Of a DNA stretch of 64,000 nt, positions 56,040-63,319 are shown one piece after another. The position numbers and the translations under genes are program-made. Numbering within the stretch: the stretch's first letter is position 1; each line of letters starts with the position of its first letter. The DNA is taken from contig NZ_SMLM01000001.1 in assembly GCF_004682015.1 (NCBI RefSeq), forward strand, positions 1,922,001 through 1,986,000, read 5' to 3'. The notes below the pieces were generated by a model, which searched no databases, was not told where the DNA came from, and saw nothing but the letters and a program-made list of their open reading frames with translations. This DNA is from Ramlibacter henchirensis (GTDB lineage: Bacteria; Pseudomonadota; Gammaproteobacteria; Burkholderiales; Burkholderiaceae_C).

Positions 56040-57104
56040 ATGCCCCTCGTTTCCATGCGCGAACTGCTGGACCATGCCGCCGAGAACGGCTATGGCATCC
56101 CGGCGTTCAACGTCAACAACCTCGAGCAGGTCCAGGCCGTGATGGAGGCCGCCAGGGAGACGGCGGCCCCGGTGATCCTGCAGGCCAGCGCCGGCGCCCG
56201 CAAATACGCGGGCGAGCCGTTCGTGAAGCACCTGATCCAGGCCGCGCTCGAGGCGTATCCCGAGATCCCGCTCGTGATGCACCAGGACCATGGCCAGAGC
56301 CCGGACGTGTGCGCCGGCGCCATCAAGCTGGGGTTCTCCTCGGTGATGATGGACGGCTCGCTCGAGGCCGACGGCAAGACCATCGCCAGCTACGACTACA
56401 ACGTGGACGTCACCCGCAAGGTGGTCGACATGGCCCACAAGCTGGGCGTCACCGTGGAAGGCGAACTCGGCTGCCTGGGCTCGCTGGAAACCATGAAGGG
56501 CGACAAGGAGGACGGCCACGGCACCGAGGCGACGATGACGCGCGAGCAGCTGCTCACCGATCCGGAGCAGGCCGCCGACTTCGTCAAGAAGACCCAGCTG
56601 GACGCGCTGGCCATCGCCATCGGCACCAGCCACGGCGCGTACAAGTTCACCCGCAAGCCCACCGGCGACATCCTGGCCATCGACCGGATCAAGGAGATCC
56701 ATCGCCGCATCCCGAATACGCACCTGGTGATGCACGGCTCCTCGTCGGTGCCGCAGGACCTGCTGGAAATCATCCGGCAGTACGGCGGCAAGATGAAGGA
56801 GACGTACGGCGTGCCGGTCGAGGAGATCCAGGAAGCGATCAAGCACGGCGTGCGCAAGATCAACATCGACACCGACATCCGCCTGGCGATGACCGGCGCC
56901 GTGCGCAAGTTCATGGCCGAGAACCCGGACAAGTTCGACATGCGCGAGTGGATGAAGCCCGCGCGCGAGGCCGCCCGGCAGATCTGCAAGCAGCGCTACC
57001 TCCAGTTCGGCTGCGAAGGGCAGGCGAAGAAGATCAAGGGCCACCCGCTGCAGGTGGTGGCGCAGAAGTACGAGAAGGGCGAGCTGGCGCAGACGGTGAA
57101 CTGA
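56040..57104 (+). CDS. fba: Class II fructose-bisphosphate aldolase
   Basis: 354 residues. Zinc-dependent aldolase joining dihydroxyacetone phosphate and glyceraldehyde 3-phosphate. [16 protein letters not shown] opens the barrel; [12 protein letters not shown] holds the catalytic Asp and a zinc histidine; [13 protein letters not shown] and [13 protein letters not shown] carry further ligands; [13 protein letters not shown] binds phosphate. Its length and sequence fit the Calvin-cycle subtype of class II enzymes, although no Rubisco gene is in the window. The tail overlaps the likely purC promoter. Confidence 0.97.
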   Translation: MPLVSMRELLDHAAENGYGIPAFNVNNLEQVQAVMEAARETAAPVILQASAGARKYAGEPFVKHLIQAALEAYPEIPLVMHQDHGQSPDVCAGAIKLGFSSVMMDGSLEADGKTIASYDYNVDVTRKVVDMAHKLGVTVEGELGCLGSLETMKGDKEDGHGTEATMTREQLLTDPEQAADFVKKTQLDALAIAIGTSHGAYKFTRKPTGDILAIDRIKEIHRRIPNTHLVMHGSSSVPQDLLEIIRQYGGKMKETYGVPVEEIQEAIKHGVRKINIDTDIRLAMTGAVRKFMAENPDKFDMREWMKPAREAARQICKQRYLQFGCEGQAKKIKGHPLQVVAQKYEKGELAQTVN

Positions 57105-57128
57105 CCCGCCTGCCCCGCTTGCGATAAT
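57101..57128 (+). promoter_or_regulatory. Candidate promoter for purC
   Basis: CTGACC at 57101-57106, 16 bases, then GATAAT at 57123-57128. The -35 box overlaps the fba stop codon. The transcript would start at the first arm of the following hairpin. Confidence 0.45.
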
Positions 57129-57132
57129 CAGT

Positions 57133-57162
57133 GGCCCGCCTCGTCGCGGGCCGTTTTCTTTC
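57133..57162 (+). terminator. Intrinsic terminator between fba and purC
   Basis: GGCCCGC (57133-57139) pairs with GCGGGCC (57146-57152) over a six-base loop, followed by GTTTTCTTT. It ends only ten bases before the purC ATG, so it may also act as a leader attenuator. Confidence 0.78.
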
Positions 57163-57172
57163 CGGACCCGCC

Positions 57173-58081
57173 ATGACGAACGCCCTGCATACCTCCTCGC
57201 TGACTTCGCTGCCGCTGCTGGCCCGCGGCAAGGTGCGCGACAACTACGCGGTGGGCAACGACCGCATCCTGATGGTGGCCAGCGACCGGATCTCGGCGTT
57301 CGACGTCATCATGGGCGAGCCCATCCCGGGCAAGGGCGAGCTGCTGACGCACATGGCGCTGTTCTGGTTCGGCCGCCTCGCGCACCTGTGCCCCAACCAC
57401 CTCACCGGGGAGCTGCCGGAAAGCGTGGTGTCGTCGGCCGAAGTGCAGCAGGTGGTCGGGCGATCGATGCTGGTCAAGCGCCTCAAGCCGATACCGGTGG
57501 AAGCCGTCGTGCGCGGCTACTTGGCGGGCAGCGGCTGGAAGGAGTACCAACAGACCCAGGCCGTGTGTGGCGTCCCGCTGCCCAAGGGCTTGACCAACGC
57601 GAGCCGGCTGCCGCAGCCGATCTACACGCCGGCTGCCAAGGCCGAGGCGGGCGAGCACGACGAGAACATCACCTACGAGCGCACGGTCGAGATCGCCGGG
57701 GCCGACATCGCGGCCCGCATACGCGACGTGAGCATCGCGCTTTACAAGGAAGCCGCGAAGATCGCGCTGGCCAAGGGCCTGATCATCGCGGACACCAAGT
57801 TCGAATTCGGCCTGGACGAGAACGGCGACGTCGTGCTGATGGACGAAGTGCTCACGCCCGACTCGTCGCGCTACTGGCCCGTCGAAGGCTACGAAGACGC
57901 GCAGCGCGAGGGCCGCAACCCGCCGAGCTTCGACAAGCAGTTCCTGCGCGACTGGCTGGAGCAGGTGCGCATCCACGGCAAGCCCTGGGACAAGACCCCT
58001 CCCGCGCCCCGGCTGCCGCAGGAAGTGGTGGAGAAGACCGCGGCGAAGTACCGCGAGGCGCTGGAGCGGCTGACGGCCTGA
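57173..58081 (+). CDS. purC: Phosphoribosylaminoimidazole-succinocarboxamide synthase
   Basis: 302 residues. Joins CAIR and aspartate with ATP to make SAICAR, substrate of PurB, in purine synthesis. The start [11 protein letters not shown] and [19 protein letters not shown] are the signature of the longer PurC type; [19 protein letters not shown] and [13 protein letters not shown] carry the metal-binding acids. ATG 57173 is used; the in-frame start at 57131 would run through the terminator hairpin. Confidence 0.97.
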   Translation: MTNALHTSSLTSLPLLARGKVRDNYAVGNDRILMVASDRISAFDVIMGEPIPGKGELLTHMALFWFGRLAHLCPNHLTGELPESVVSSAEVQQVVGRSMLVKRLKPIPVEAVVRGYLAGSGWKEYQQTQAVCGVPLPKGLTNASRLPQPIYTPAAKAEAGEHDENITYERTVEIAGADIAARIRDVSIALYKEAAKIALAKGLIIADTKFEFGLDENGDVVLMDEVLTPDSSRYWPVEGYEDAQREGRNPPSFDKQFLRDWLEQVRIHGKPWDKTPPAPRLPQEVVEKTAAKYREALERLTA

Positions 58082-58140
58082 TCCGGCCACATGCCCTCAA
58101 CGGAAGGCTTGTGCTACATCTGTGCGTCACGGAGCTTTCC

Positions 58141-58392
58141 ATGAGCACAGCCAAGATCTGGATCGACGATGACTTGCGCGAGCGCATCGCGCGTGTTGCA
58201 GCGGCCAACGAGCAGACGCCGCACAGCTTCATGGTGCGCGCGCTGGCGGAAAAGGTCGACGAAGCCGAGTGGACGCTCGCGCTGCGGGATGAAGCCCGGC
58301 AGCGCCGAGTCGTCGTGGGTGACCCGACCGTCGAGTGGCACGACATGCGCGACTGGCTCAACCAGCGCTTGAAGGAAGGGCCGCAGAAATAG
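58141..58392 (+). CDS. Orphan ribbon-helix-helix (CopG-type) protein
   Basis: 83 residues. STAKIWIDDDLRERIARVAA begins with the beta-strand and helix of a ribbon-helix-helix DNA-binding fold, and TPHSFMVRALAEKVDEAEW gives the second helix. Such proteins are often antitoxins or small repressors. No toxin gene follows: the next gene starts on the other strand and ends 62 bases away, and the 59 bases upstream hold no gene. The ending WHDMRDWLNQRLKEG is like other CopG-type antitoxins of the ParD group. It may be a relic of a toxin-antitoxin pair. Confidence 0.78.
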   Translation: MSTAKIWIDDDLRERIARVAAANEQTPHSFMVRALAEKVDEAEWTLALRDEARQRRVVVGDPTVEWHDMRDWLNQRLKEGPQK

Positions 58393-58454
58393 CGCGCCAA
58401 GCGCACACGTCGCTCGGCCGACGCGGCGCCGGTCGCAGCCGCTCTCTCAGCGCT

Positions 58455-59351
58455 TCAGCTGAGCACCACGCTCGACAACCGCCGCCGGTACGTCGCCACC
58501 GTCGGATCGTCCGGCGGGATCTGGCCTTCGGCCACCTTGGGCTTGGGCGGCTCGATGACATCGAGGATGCCGATGTAGGTCTTGCGCGCGGCGTCCTCGT
58601 TCCAGGCCTTGTCGCGCATCAGGATCTCCAGCAGTTCGTCCATGGCGTCGGTCCAGCGGCGCTGCGCGGCCAGCAGGCGCGCGCGGGCGAAACGCGCTTC
58701 GAAGTCGCGCTTGTTGGCCGCGATTCGTGCGTCCTGCGCGGCGACGGCCATCGCAGCGTCGCCCTGCGTGGACGCGAACTCCATCGCATCGATCACGCGC
58801 TGCAGCGATTCGAACCGGCGCACGCCCGCCGCCTTGGGCGCCAGCGGCCCGAACGCGGACTTGGCTTCCGGCAGACGGGCGATCAGGAGCAACGCCTTGA
58901 CGTACTCGAAGCGAGCCTCGTCGTCCGCCGGGTTGGTGGCGACGGCTTGCTGCAGCTTCTCCAGCTGGCCTTGTGCGTCGGGCGGCGCTTCTTCCTCGAT
59001 CGCTTCCTCCTCCTGCATTTCATCCTCGGGCGGCAGGTGCTTGTCGAGGAACTGGCGCAGCTGGCCCTCGGGCAACGCGCCCATGAAGCCGTCGACCGGC
59101 TGCCCGTTCATCAGCAGGACGCAGGTGGGGATGCTGCGGATGCCGAAGGCCGCGGCCAGCTGCTGCTCCTCGTCGGAGTTGATCTTCACCAGCTTGAATC
59201 GGCCCTCGTAGGCGGTCTCGAGCTTCTCGAGGAGGGGGCCGATCACCTTGCACGGGCCGCACCAGGGCGCCCAGAAGTCCACCAGCACGGGCTGGGTCAT
59301 GGAAGCGGCGATCACTTCGGATTCGAAGTTCTCTAGGGTGACGTCGATCAT
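58455..59351 (-). CDS. cnoX: Thioredoxin-TPR chaperone, CnoX/YbbN family
   Basis: 298 residues. The N-terminal thioredoxin domain keeps the active site WAPWCGPCKV; the family proline sits in SIPTCVLLMNG. A glutamate-rich linker (residues about 110-122) leads to a helical TPR part. E. coli CnoX has lost the CGPC motif and acts as a chaperedoxin after bleach stress; this protein retains both cysteines, so it may also be redox active. It is divergent from purE across 46 bases. Confidence 0.9.
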   Translation of the reverse strand: MIDVTLENFESEVIAASMTQPVLVDFWAPWCGPCKVIGPLLEKLETAYEGRFKLVKINSDEEQQLAAAFGIRSIPTCVLLMNGQPVDGFMGALPEGQLRQFLDKHLPPEDEMQEEEAIEEEAPPDAQGQLEKLQQAVATNPADDEARFEYVKALLLIARLPEAKSAFGPLAPKAAGVRRFESLQRVIDAMEFASTQGDAAMAVAAQDARIAANKRDFEARFARARLLAAQRRWTDAMDELLEILMRDKAWNEDAARKTYIGILDVIEPPKPKVAEGQIPPDDPTVATYRRRLSSVVLS

Positions 59352-59371
59352 GGGCAGGGACTCGCAAACCT

Positions 59372-59377
59372 TAAAAT
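59372..59377 (+). promoter_or_regulatory. Candidate -10 hexamer TAAAAT for purE-purK
   Basis: TAAAAT lies between the divergent cnoX start (59351) and the purE ATG (59398). A strong AGGAG follows at 59387-59391, six bases before the ATG. Confidence 0.45.
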
Positions 59378-59397
59378 TCGACCTTTAGGAGCAGCTC

Positions 59398-59892
59398 ATG
59401 CCCCCGGTCCAGGTCGGCGTGGTGATGGGGTCCAGCAGCGACTGGGACACCCTGCAGCACGCAGTGCAGATTCTCCAGGAATTCGGAATCGCCCATGAGG
59501 CGAAGGTCGTCTCCGCGCACCGCATGCCCGACGACATGTTCGCGTACGCGCAGCAGGCGGCCGGGCGTGGGCTCAGGGCGATCATCGCCGGTGCGGGCGG
59601 CGCCGCGCACCTGCCGGGCATGCTCGCGTCCAAGACGACCGTGCCCGTGCTGGGCGTGCCGGTCCCCAGCCGCCACCTCCAGGGTGTCGATTCGCTGCAC
59701 AGCATCGTGCAGATGCCCAAGGGAATCCCGGTCGCCACTTTCGCCATCGGCTCCGCGGGCGCCGCGAACGCGGCGCTGTTCGCGGTGGCCATGCTGGCCG
59801 CTTCGGATGAGCGGCTGCGCACGCAGCTGGAGACTTTCCGTACCCGCCAGACCGAAGCGGCCCGCGCGATGGCGCTTCCGCCTGCCGCATGA
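59398..59892 (+). CDS. purE: N5-carboxyaminoimidazole ribonucleotide mutase
   Basis: 164 residues, a class I PurE that converts N5-CAIR to CAIR. VGVVMGSSSDWDTLQ at the N-terminus, SAHRMPDDM with the catalytic histidine, and GAGGAAHLPGMLASKTTVPV are diagnostic. Its stop overlaps the purK start (ATGA); PurK makes its substrate. Confidence 0.97.
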   Translation: MPPVQVGVVMGSSSDWDTLQHAVQILQEFGIAHEAKVVSAHRMPDDMFAYAQQAAGRGLRAIIAGAGGAAHLPGMLASKTTVPVLGVPVPSRHLQGVDSLHSIVQMPKGIPVATFAIGSAGAANAALFAVAMLAASDERLRTQLETFRTRQTEAARAMALPPAA

Positions 59893-61058
59893 CGAGCAAG
59901 CCATCGGGTCCCCTGCTGCCGGGCGCGACGCTGGGTGTGATGGGCGGCGGCCAGCTCGGCCGCATGTTCGTGCACGCCGCCCAGCAGCTGGGCTACCGCA
60001 CTGCCGTGCTCGATGCGGATGAGGACAGCCCCGCCGGTACGGTGAGCCATCTCCACGTGCGCACCGGCTACCTCGACGAGGCCGGGCTCGCGCAGCTGGC
60101 GTCGGTTTCGCAGGCGATCACCACCGAATTCGAGAACGTGCCGGCGGCGGCGCTCACCCGGCTCGCGCAGCAGCGCCCGGTCGCGCCCGGGGCAGATGCC
60201 GTCGCGATCGCGCAGGACCGCGCGCAGGAAAAGGCGCACTTCACGCGCTGCGGCGTGCCTTGCGCGCCGCACGCCGTCATCGAGAAACCCGAACAACTGC
60301 AGGCGGTCAGCGACGACTTCCTGCCCGGAGTGCTGAAGACCTCGCGCCTCGGATACGACGGCAAGGGCCAGGTGCGGGTGGCGGACCGCGCCGCGCTCGC
60401 GCGCGCATGGGAAGAGCTCAGGCGCGTGCCCTGCGTGCTGGAGAAACTCCTGCCGCTCGCGGCCGAATGCTCGGTCGTGGTCGCGCGCGGCGCCGACGGC
60501 GCGATGGTCCATCTGCCGGTGCAGCGCAACCTGCACCGCAACGGGATCCTGGCGGTCACGGAAGTCGGCCCCGGCGTGCTGCCGGACGCGACTGCGCGAC
60601 AGGCCATCGAGGCCACGCGGGCCATCGCCGAAGGTGTCTCGTACGTCGGCGTCCTGTGCGTCGAGTTCTTCCTGCTGCAGGATGGCTCGCTCGTCGTCAA
60701 CGAGATGGCGCCGCGGCCGCACAACAGCGGCCACTGGAGCCTCGATGGCGCCGACGTCTCGCAGTTCGAGCTGCAGGTGCGCGCGATGGCCGGCCTGCCG
60801 CTCACGCAGCCGCGGCAGCACAGCGCCGCCGTCATGCTCAACCTGCTGGGCGACCTGTGGTTCACCGGCGGACGCGAGCAGCCGCCCGCATGGGACCGAG
60901 TGCTGGAGCTTCCCGGCGCGCACCTGCACCTGTACGGCAAGGCGCAGGCGCGCGCCGGCCGGAAGATGGGGCACCTGACCTTCACCGCGGCGGACCTGGC
61001 CAGCGCACGCGACACGGCGCTGCGTGCCTGCGGCCTGCTCGGCCTCGAGCCGTTCTGA
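59889..61058 (+). CDS. purK: N5-carboxyaminoimidazole ribonucleotide synthase
   Basis: 389 residues. ATP-grasp enzyme that carboxylates AIR with bicarbonate. LGVMGGGQLGRMFVHAAQQL is the N-terminal signature, KTSRLGYDGKGQVRV the ATP-grasp loop, and VNEMAPRPHNSGHWSLDG the active-site segment. It pairs with PurE, with which it shares a four-base overlap, and is followed by tsaC after four bases. Confidence 0.97.
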   Translation: MTSKPSGPLLPGATLGVMGGGQLGRMFVHAAQQLGYRTAVLDADEDSPAGTVSHLHVRTGYLDEAGLAQLASVSQAITTEFENVPAAALTRLAQQRPVAPGADAVAIAQDRAQEKAHFTRCGVPCAPHAVIEKPEQLQAVSDDFLPGVLKTSRLGYDGKGQVRVADRAALARAWEELRRVPCVLEKLLPLAAECSVVVARGADGAMVHLPVQRNLHRNGILAVTEVGPGVLPDATARQAIEATRAIAEGVSYVGVLCVEFFLLQDGSLVVNEMAPRPHNSGHWSLDGADVSQFELQVRAMAGLPLTQPRQHSAAVMLNLLGDLWFTGGREQPPAWDRVLELPGAHLHLYGKAQARAGRKMGHLTFTAADLASARDTALRACGLLGLEPF

Positions 61059-61062
61059 AGCC

Positions 61063-62058
61063 ATGATCCGCGACCCGGGCGATCCCGCCGCGTTGCACGA
61101 GGCGGTGCAAACCTTGCAGGGCGGCGGCCTCGTCGCATTCCCGACGGAGACGGTCTACGGCCTGGGGGCAGACGCCGGCAACGACGACGCGGTCGCCGGC
61201 ATCTTCGCCGCCAAGGGCCGACCCGCCGACCATCCGCTCATCGTGCACGTGCCCGAGCTCTCCGCGGCGACGCACTTCGCAAGCGAGATGCCGGACTACG
61301 CCCGCCGCCTCGCACAGGCCTTCTGGCCCGGGCCGCTGACGTTGATCCTGCCCCGCCGCGAAGGAGTGGCGGGCGCCGCGGCGGCCGGCCAGGGGTCGAT
61401 CGGCGTGCGCTGTCCCGCGCATCCGGTGGCGCAGTCACTGCTGAAGGCTTGCGCGCACGCGTCGCCGCCGGTCCTCGGCCTGGCCGGTCCCAGCGCCAAC
61501 AAGTTCGGCCGCGTGAGTCCCACGACGGCGGCACACGTTCAATCCGAATTCGGCGACGCGCTGCTGGTGCTCGACGGCGGGCCGTGCGACGTGGGAATCG
61601 AATCGACGATCGTCGATTGCACCCGCGGCCGCCCGGTGCTGCTGCGCCCGGGCGTGTTGACCGCGGAGCAGGTCGAGTCGGCCGGCGGCGAGCGGCTGGC
61701 GTTGCCGCAGGAAGTGGAGCAGGCGGCGCCGCGCGCTTCCGGCACGCTGGAATCGCACTACGCGCCGCGAGCGAAAGTTCGGCTGATGGATGCGAAGGCG
61801 TTGCAGGCCGCGCTGGACGTGCTCGGCGAGCAGGCGGTCGGCATCGCCACCTGGTCGCGCGTCATCCTGCAGACCCGCTCGTCGCGCGTGCTGCGGCGAC
61901 GCATGCCGGACGATGCGCGAGAGGCGGCGCGGCTGCTGTTCGCGGTGCTGCGCGAGTTCGACGACCAGGGCGTGAAGTTGATCTGGGTCGAAACGCCCCC
62001 CGACGGCATCGAGTGGGACGGCGTGCGCGACCGCCTGCAGCGCGCGGCCGCCGCATGA
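61063..62058 (+). CDS. tsaC: L-threonylcarbamoyladenylate synthase (Sua5 type)
   Basis: 331 residues. Makes threonylcarbamoyl-AMP for t6A modification of tRNAs reading ANN codons. The YrdC domain has AFPTETVYGLGADAGN, AAKGRPADHPLIVHV and GLAGPSANKFGRVSPTTA. After residue about 205 a linker (SGTLESHYAPRAKVRL) and a C-terminal Sua5 domain are present, so this is the long Sua5 form rather than the short TsaC of E. coli. It is four bases from purK and probably cotranscribed with it. Confidence 0.94.
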   Translation: MIRDPGDPAALHEAVQTLQGGGLVAFPTETVYGLGADAGNDDAVAGIFAAKGRPADHPLIVHVPELSAATHFASEMPDYARRLAQAFWPGPLTLILPRREGVAGAAAAGQGSIGVRCPAHPVAQSLLKACAHASPPVLGLAGPSANKFGRVSPTTAAHVQSEFGDALLVLDGGPCDVGIESTIVDCTRGRPVLLRPGVLTAEQVESAGGERLALPQEVEQAAPRASGTLESHYAPRAKVRLMDAKALQAALDVLGEQAVGIATWSRVILQTRSSRVLRRRMPDDAREAARLLFAVLREFDDQGVKLIWVETPPDGIEWDGVRDRLQRAAAA

Positions 62059-62066
62059 GCGCTCGC

Positions 62067-62072
62067 TAAACT
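62067..62072 (+). promoter_or_regulatory. Candidate -10 hexamer TAAACT for the SGNH-fold lipoprotein gene
   Basis: TAAACT lies 33 bases before ATG 62100. A clear ribosome binding site GGAGA (62090-62094) is five bases before the ATG. Confidence 0.35.
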
Positions 62073-62099
62073 ACCCCAAGCTTTCCGACGGAGATCCCC

Positions 62100-63047
62100 A
62101 TGCCTTTCCCGCTGCGCCGTGCGCTGCTCACGGCCGCCTGTGCCTTGCCCATCGTGCTCGCCGCCTGCGGCGGCGGCGACATCGTGTCGGAGTTCCAGCC
62201 GACCCGGGTGGTGGCGTTCGGCGACGCGTTCGCTGACGCCGGCCAGCGCGGCGTGCGCTACACGATCAACGACGCCGGCGCGACGAACTGGACGCAGCAA
62301 CTGGCCGGCCGCTATGGGCTCACGCTGGCGCCGAGCAACGGCGGAGGCACTTCCTTCGCGACGGGCAGCGCGCGCATATCGGTGCGGCCGGACGCAGGCG
62401 GTGACGCAGCCACTCCCAGCATCACCGAGCAGATCGGCACCTTCCTCGCGGCCGGCGCCCCCGGCTCCGGTGACCTGGTGGTCCTGGCGGGCGGCGTGGC
62501 GGACATCCTGGTGCAGATGGCGGCCTTGAACGCTGGATCGCAGTCGCAGGCCCAGGCCATCGAGGCCGTGAGGCAGGCGGGCCGCGAGCTCGGCGCGCAG
62601 GCGCGCCGGCTGGTCGATGCGGGCGCCGACCGCCTGATCGTCGTCGGCCCCTACAACCTGGGCCGCTCGCCCTGGGCCAAGGGCAGGGGCCAGGAAGGCT
62701 TCGTGGAGTCGCTCACCACCGAGTTCAACAACGCGCTGAAGATCTCGATCGCCAACCTGGGCGCCAACGTGCTCTACGTCGACGCGGCGCTCCACTTCAA
62801 CCTGGTGACCGCCGCGCCAGCCGGCTTCGGCTTCACCGACGTGACCACCGTGGCCTGCAACTCGGTCGACGCCGGCGCGGGCATCGGCATCGGTGCCGGC
62901 CAGGTCAACTCCGCCCTCTGCACGGGTGGCACGCTGGCGACGGGCGCTCCCGGCACGACGCTGTTCGCGGACCCGGTGTACTTCACGCCCGCGGGCAACG
63001 TGTCCTTCGGCAACTACGCCTTCGACCGCGCGCGCGAGCGCTGGTGA
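62100..63047 (+). CDS. SGNH/GDSL-fold lipoprotein lacking catalytic residues
   Basis: 315 residues with a lipobox VLAACGGG (Cys23). The fold resembles the GDSL esterases of Burkholderiales that start RVVAFGDSLSD-type, but the nucleophile serine is alanine: VVAFGDAFADAG, with Ala43. The block III asparagine region reads GGVADIL, and the C-terminal D-x-x-H pair reads DPVYFTPAGN, with Asp291 kept and Tyr294 in place of the histidine. All catalytic blocks are thus altered while the frame stays intact, so this looks like a pseudoenzyme, perhaps a binding or structural protein, not a broken gene. Its end overlaps the convergent SemiSWEET gene by 34 bases. Confidence 0.85.
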   Translation: MPFPLRRALLTAACALPIVLAACGGGDIVSEFQPTRVVAFGDAFADAGQRGVRYTINDAGATNWTQQLAGRYGLTLAPSNGGGTSFATGSARISVRPDAGGDAATPSITEQIGTFLAAGAPGSGDLVVLAGGVADILVQMAALNAGSQSQAQAIEAVRQAGRELGAQARRLVDAGADRLIVVGPYNLGRSPWAKGRGQEGFVESLTTEFNNALKISIANLGANVLYVDAALHFNLVTAAPAGFGFTDVTTVACNSVDAGAGIGIGAGQVNSALCTGGTLATGAPGTTLFADPVYFTPAGNVSFGNYAFDRARERW

Positions 63048-63319
63048 TCCGCGGCGCCGGCTGAGCCGTAACGCAGCTTCATCGCCAGGATCGCCAGCGC
63101 CAGGGCCAGCGTGACGCCGTTGGCGATCACCAGCGGCCAGGCGCGCAGCAGCAGCCCGTACGCGAGCCACAGCGCCACGCCGGTCGCGAACACGCTGTAC
63201 ATCCCCAGCGAGATGCCGCGCACGTCGCGGCTGCGGAACGTCAGCCACGCCTGCGGCACGAAGCTGCAGGTGGTCAGGAAGGCCGCCAGGTAGCCGACCC
63301 ATTCGATCCAGCCCGGCAT
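63014..63319 (-). CDS. SemiSWEET family sugar transporter
   Basis: 101 residues with three membrane helices, the half-unit of SWEET proteins, which dimerise to pass sugars. WVGYLAAFLTTCSFVPQAWL contains the PQ motif of helix 1, followed by RDVRGISLGMYSVFATGVAL. ATG 63319 lies in the stop of dacB (TGATG), so it is coupled to a cell-wall enzyme. The C-terminal tail, rich in Arg and Ser, is coded opposite the end of the SGNH-fold gene. Confidence 0.9.
   Translation of the reverse strand: MPGWIEWVGYLAAFLTTCSFVPQAWLTFRSRDVRGISLGMYSVFATGVALWLAYGLLLRAWPLVIANGVTLALALAILAMKLRYGSAGAADHQRSRARSKA

Noticed and set aside
58141..58392. Complete toxin-antitoxin pair
   Set aside because: Only the ribbon-helix-helix half is present; neighbouring frames do not resemble ParE, RelE or other toxins.
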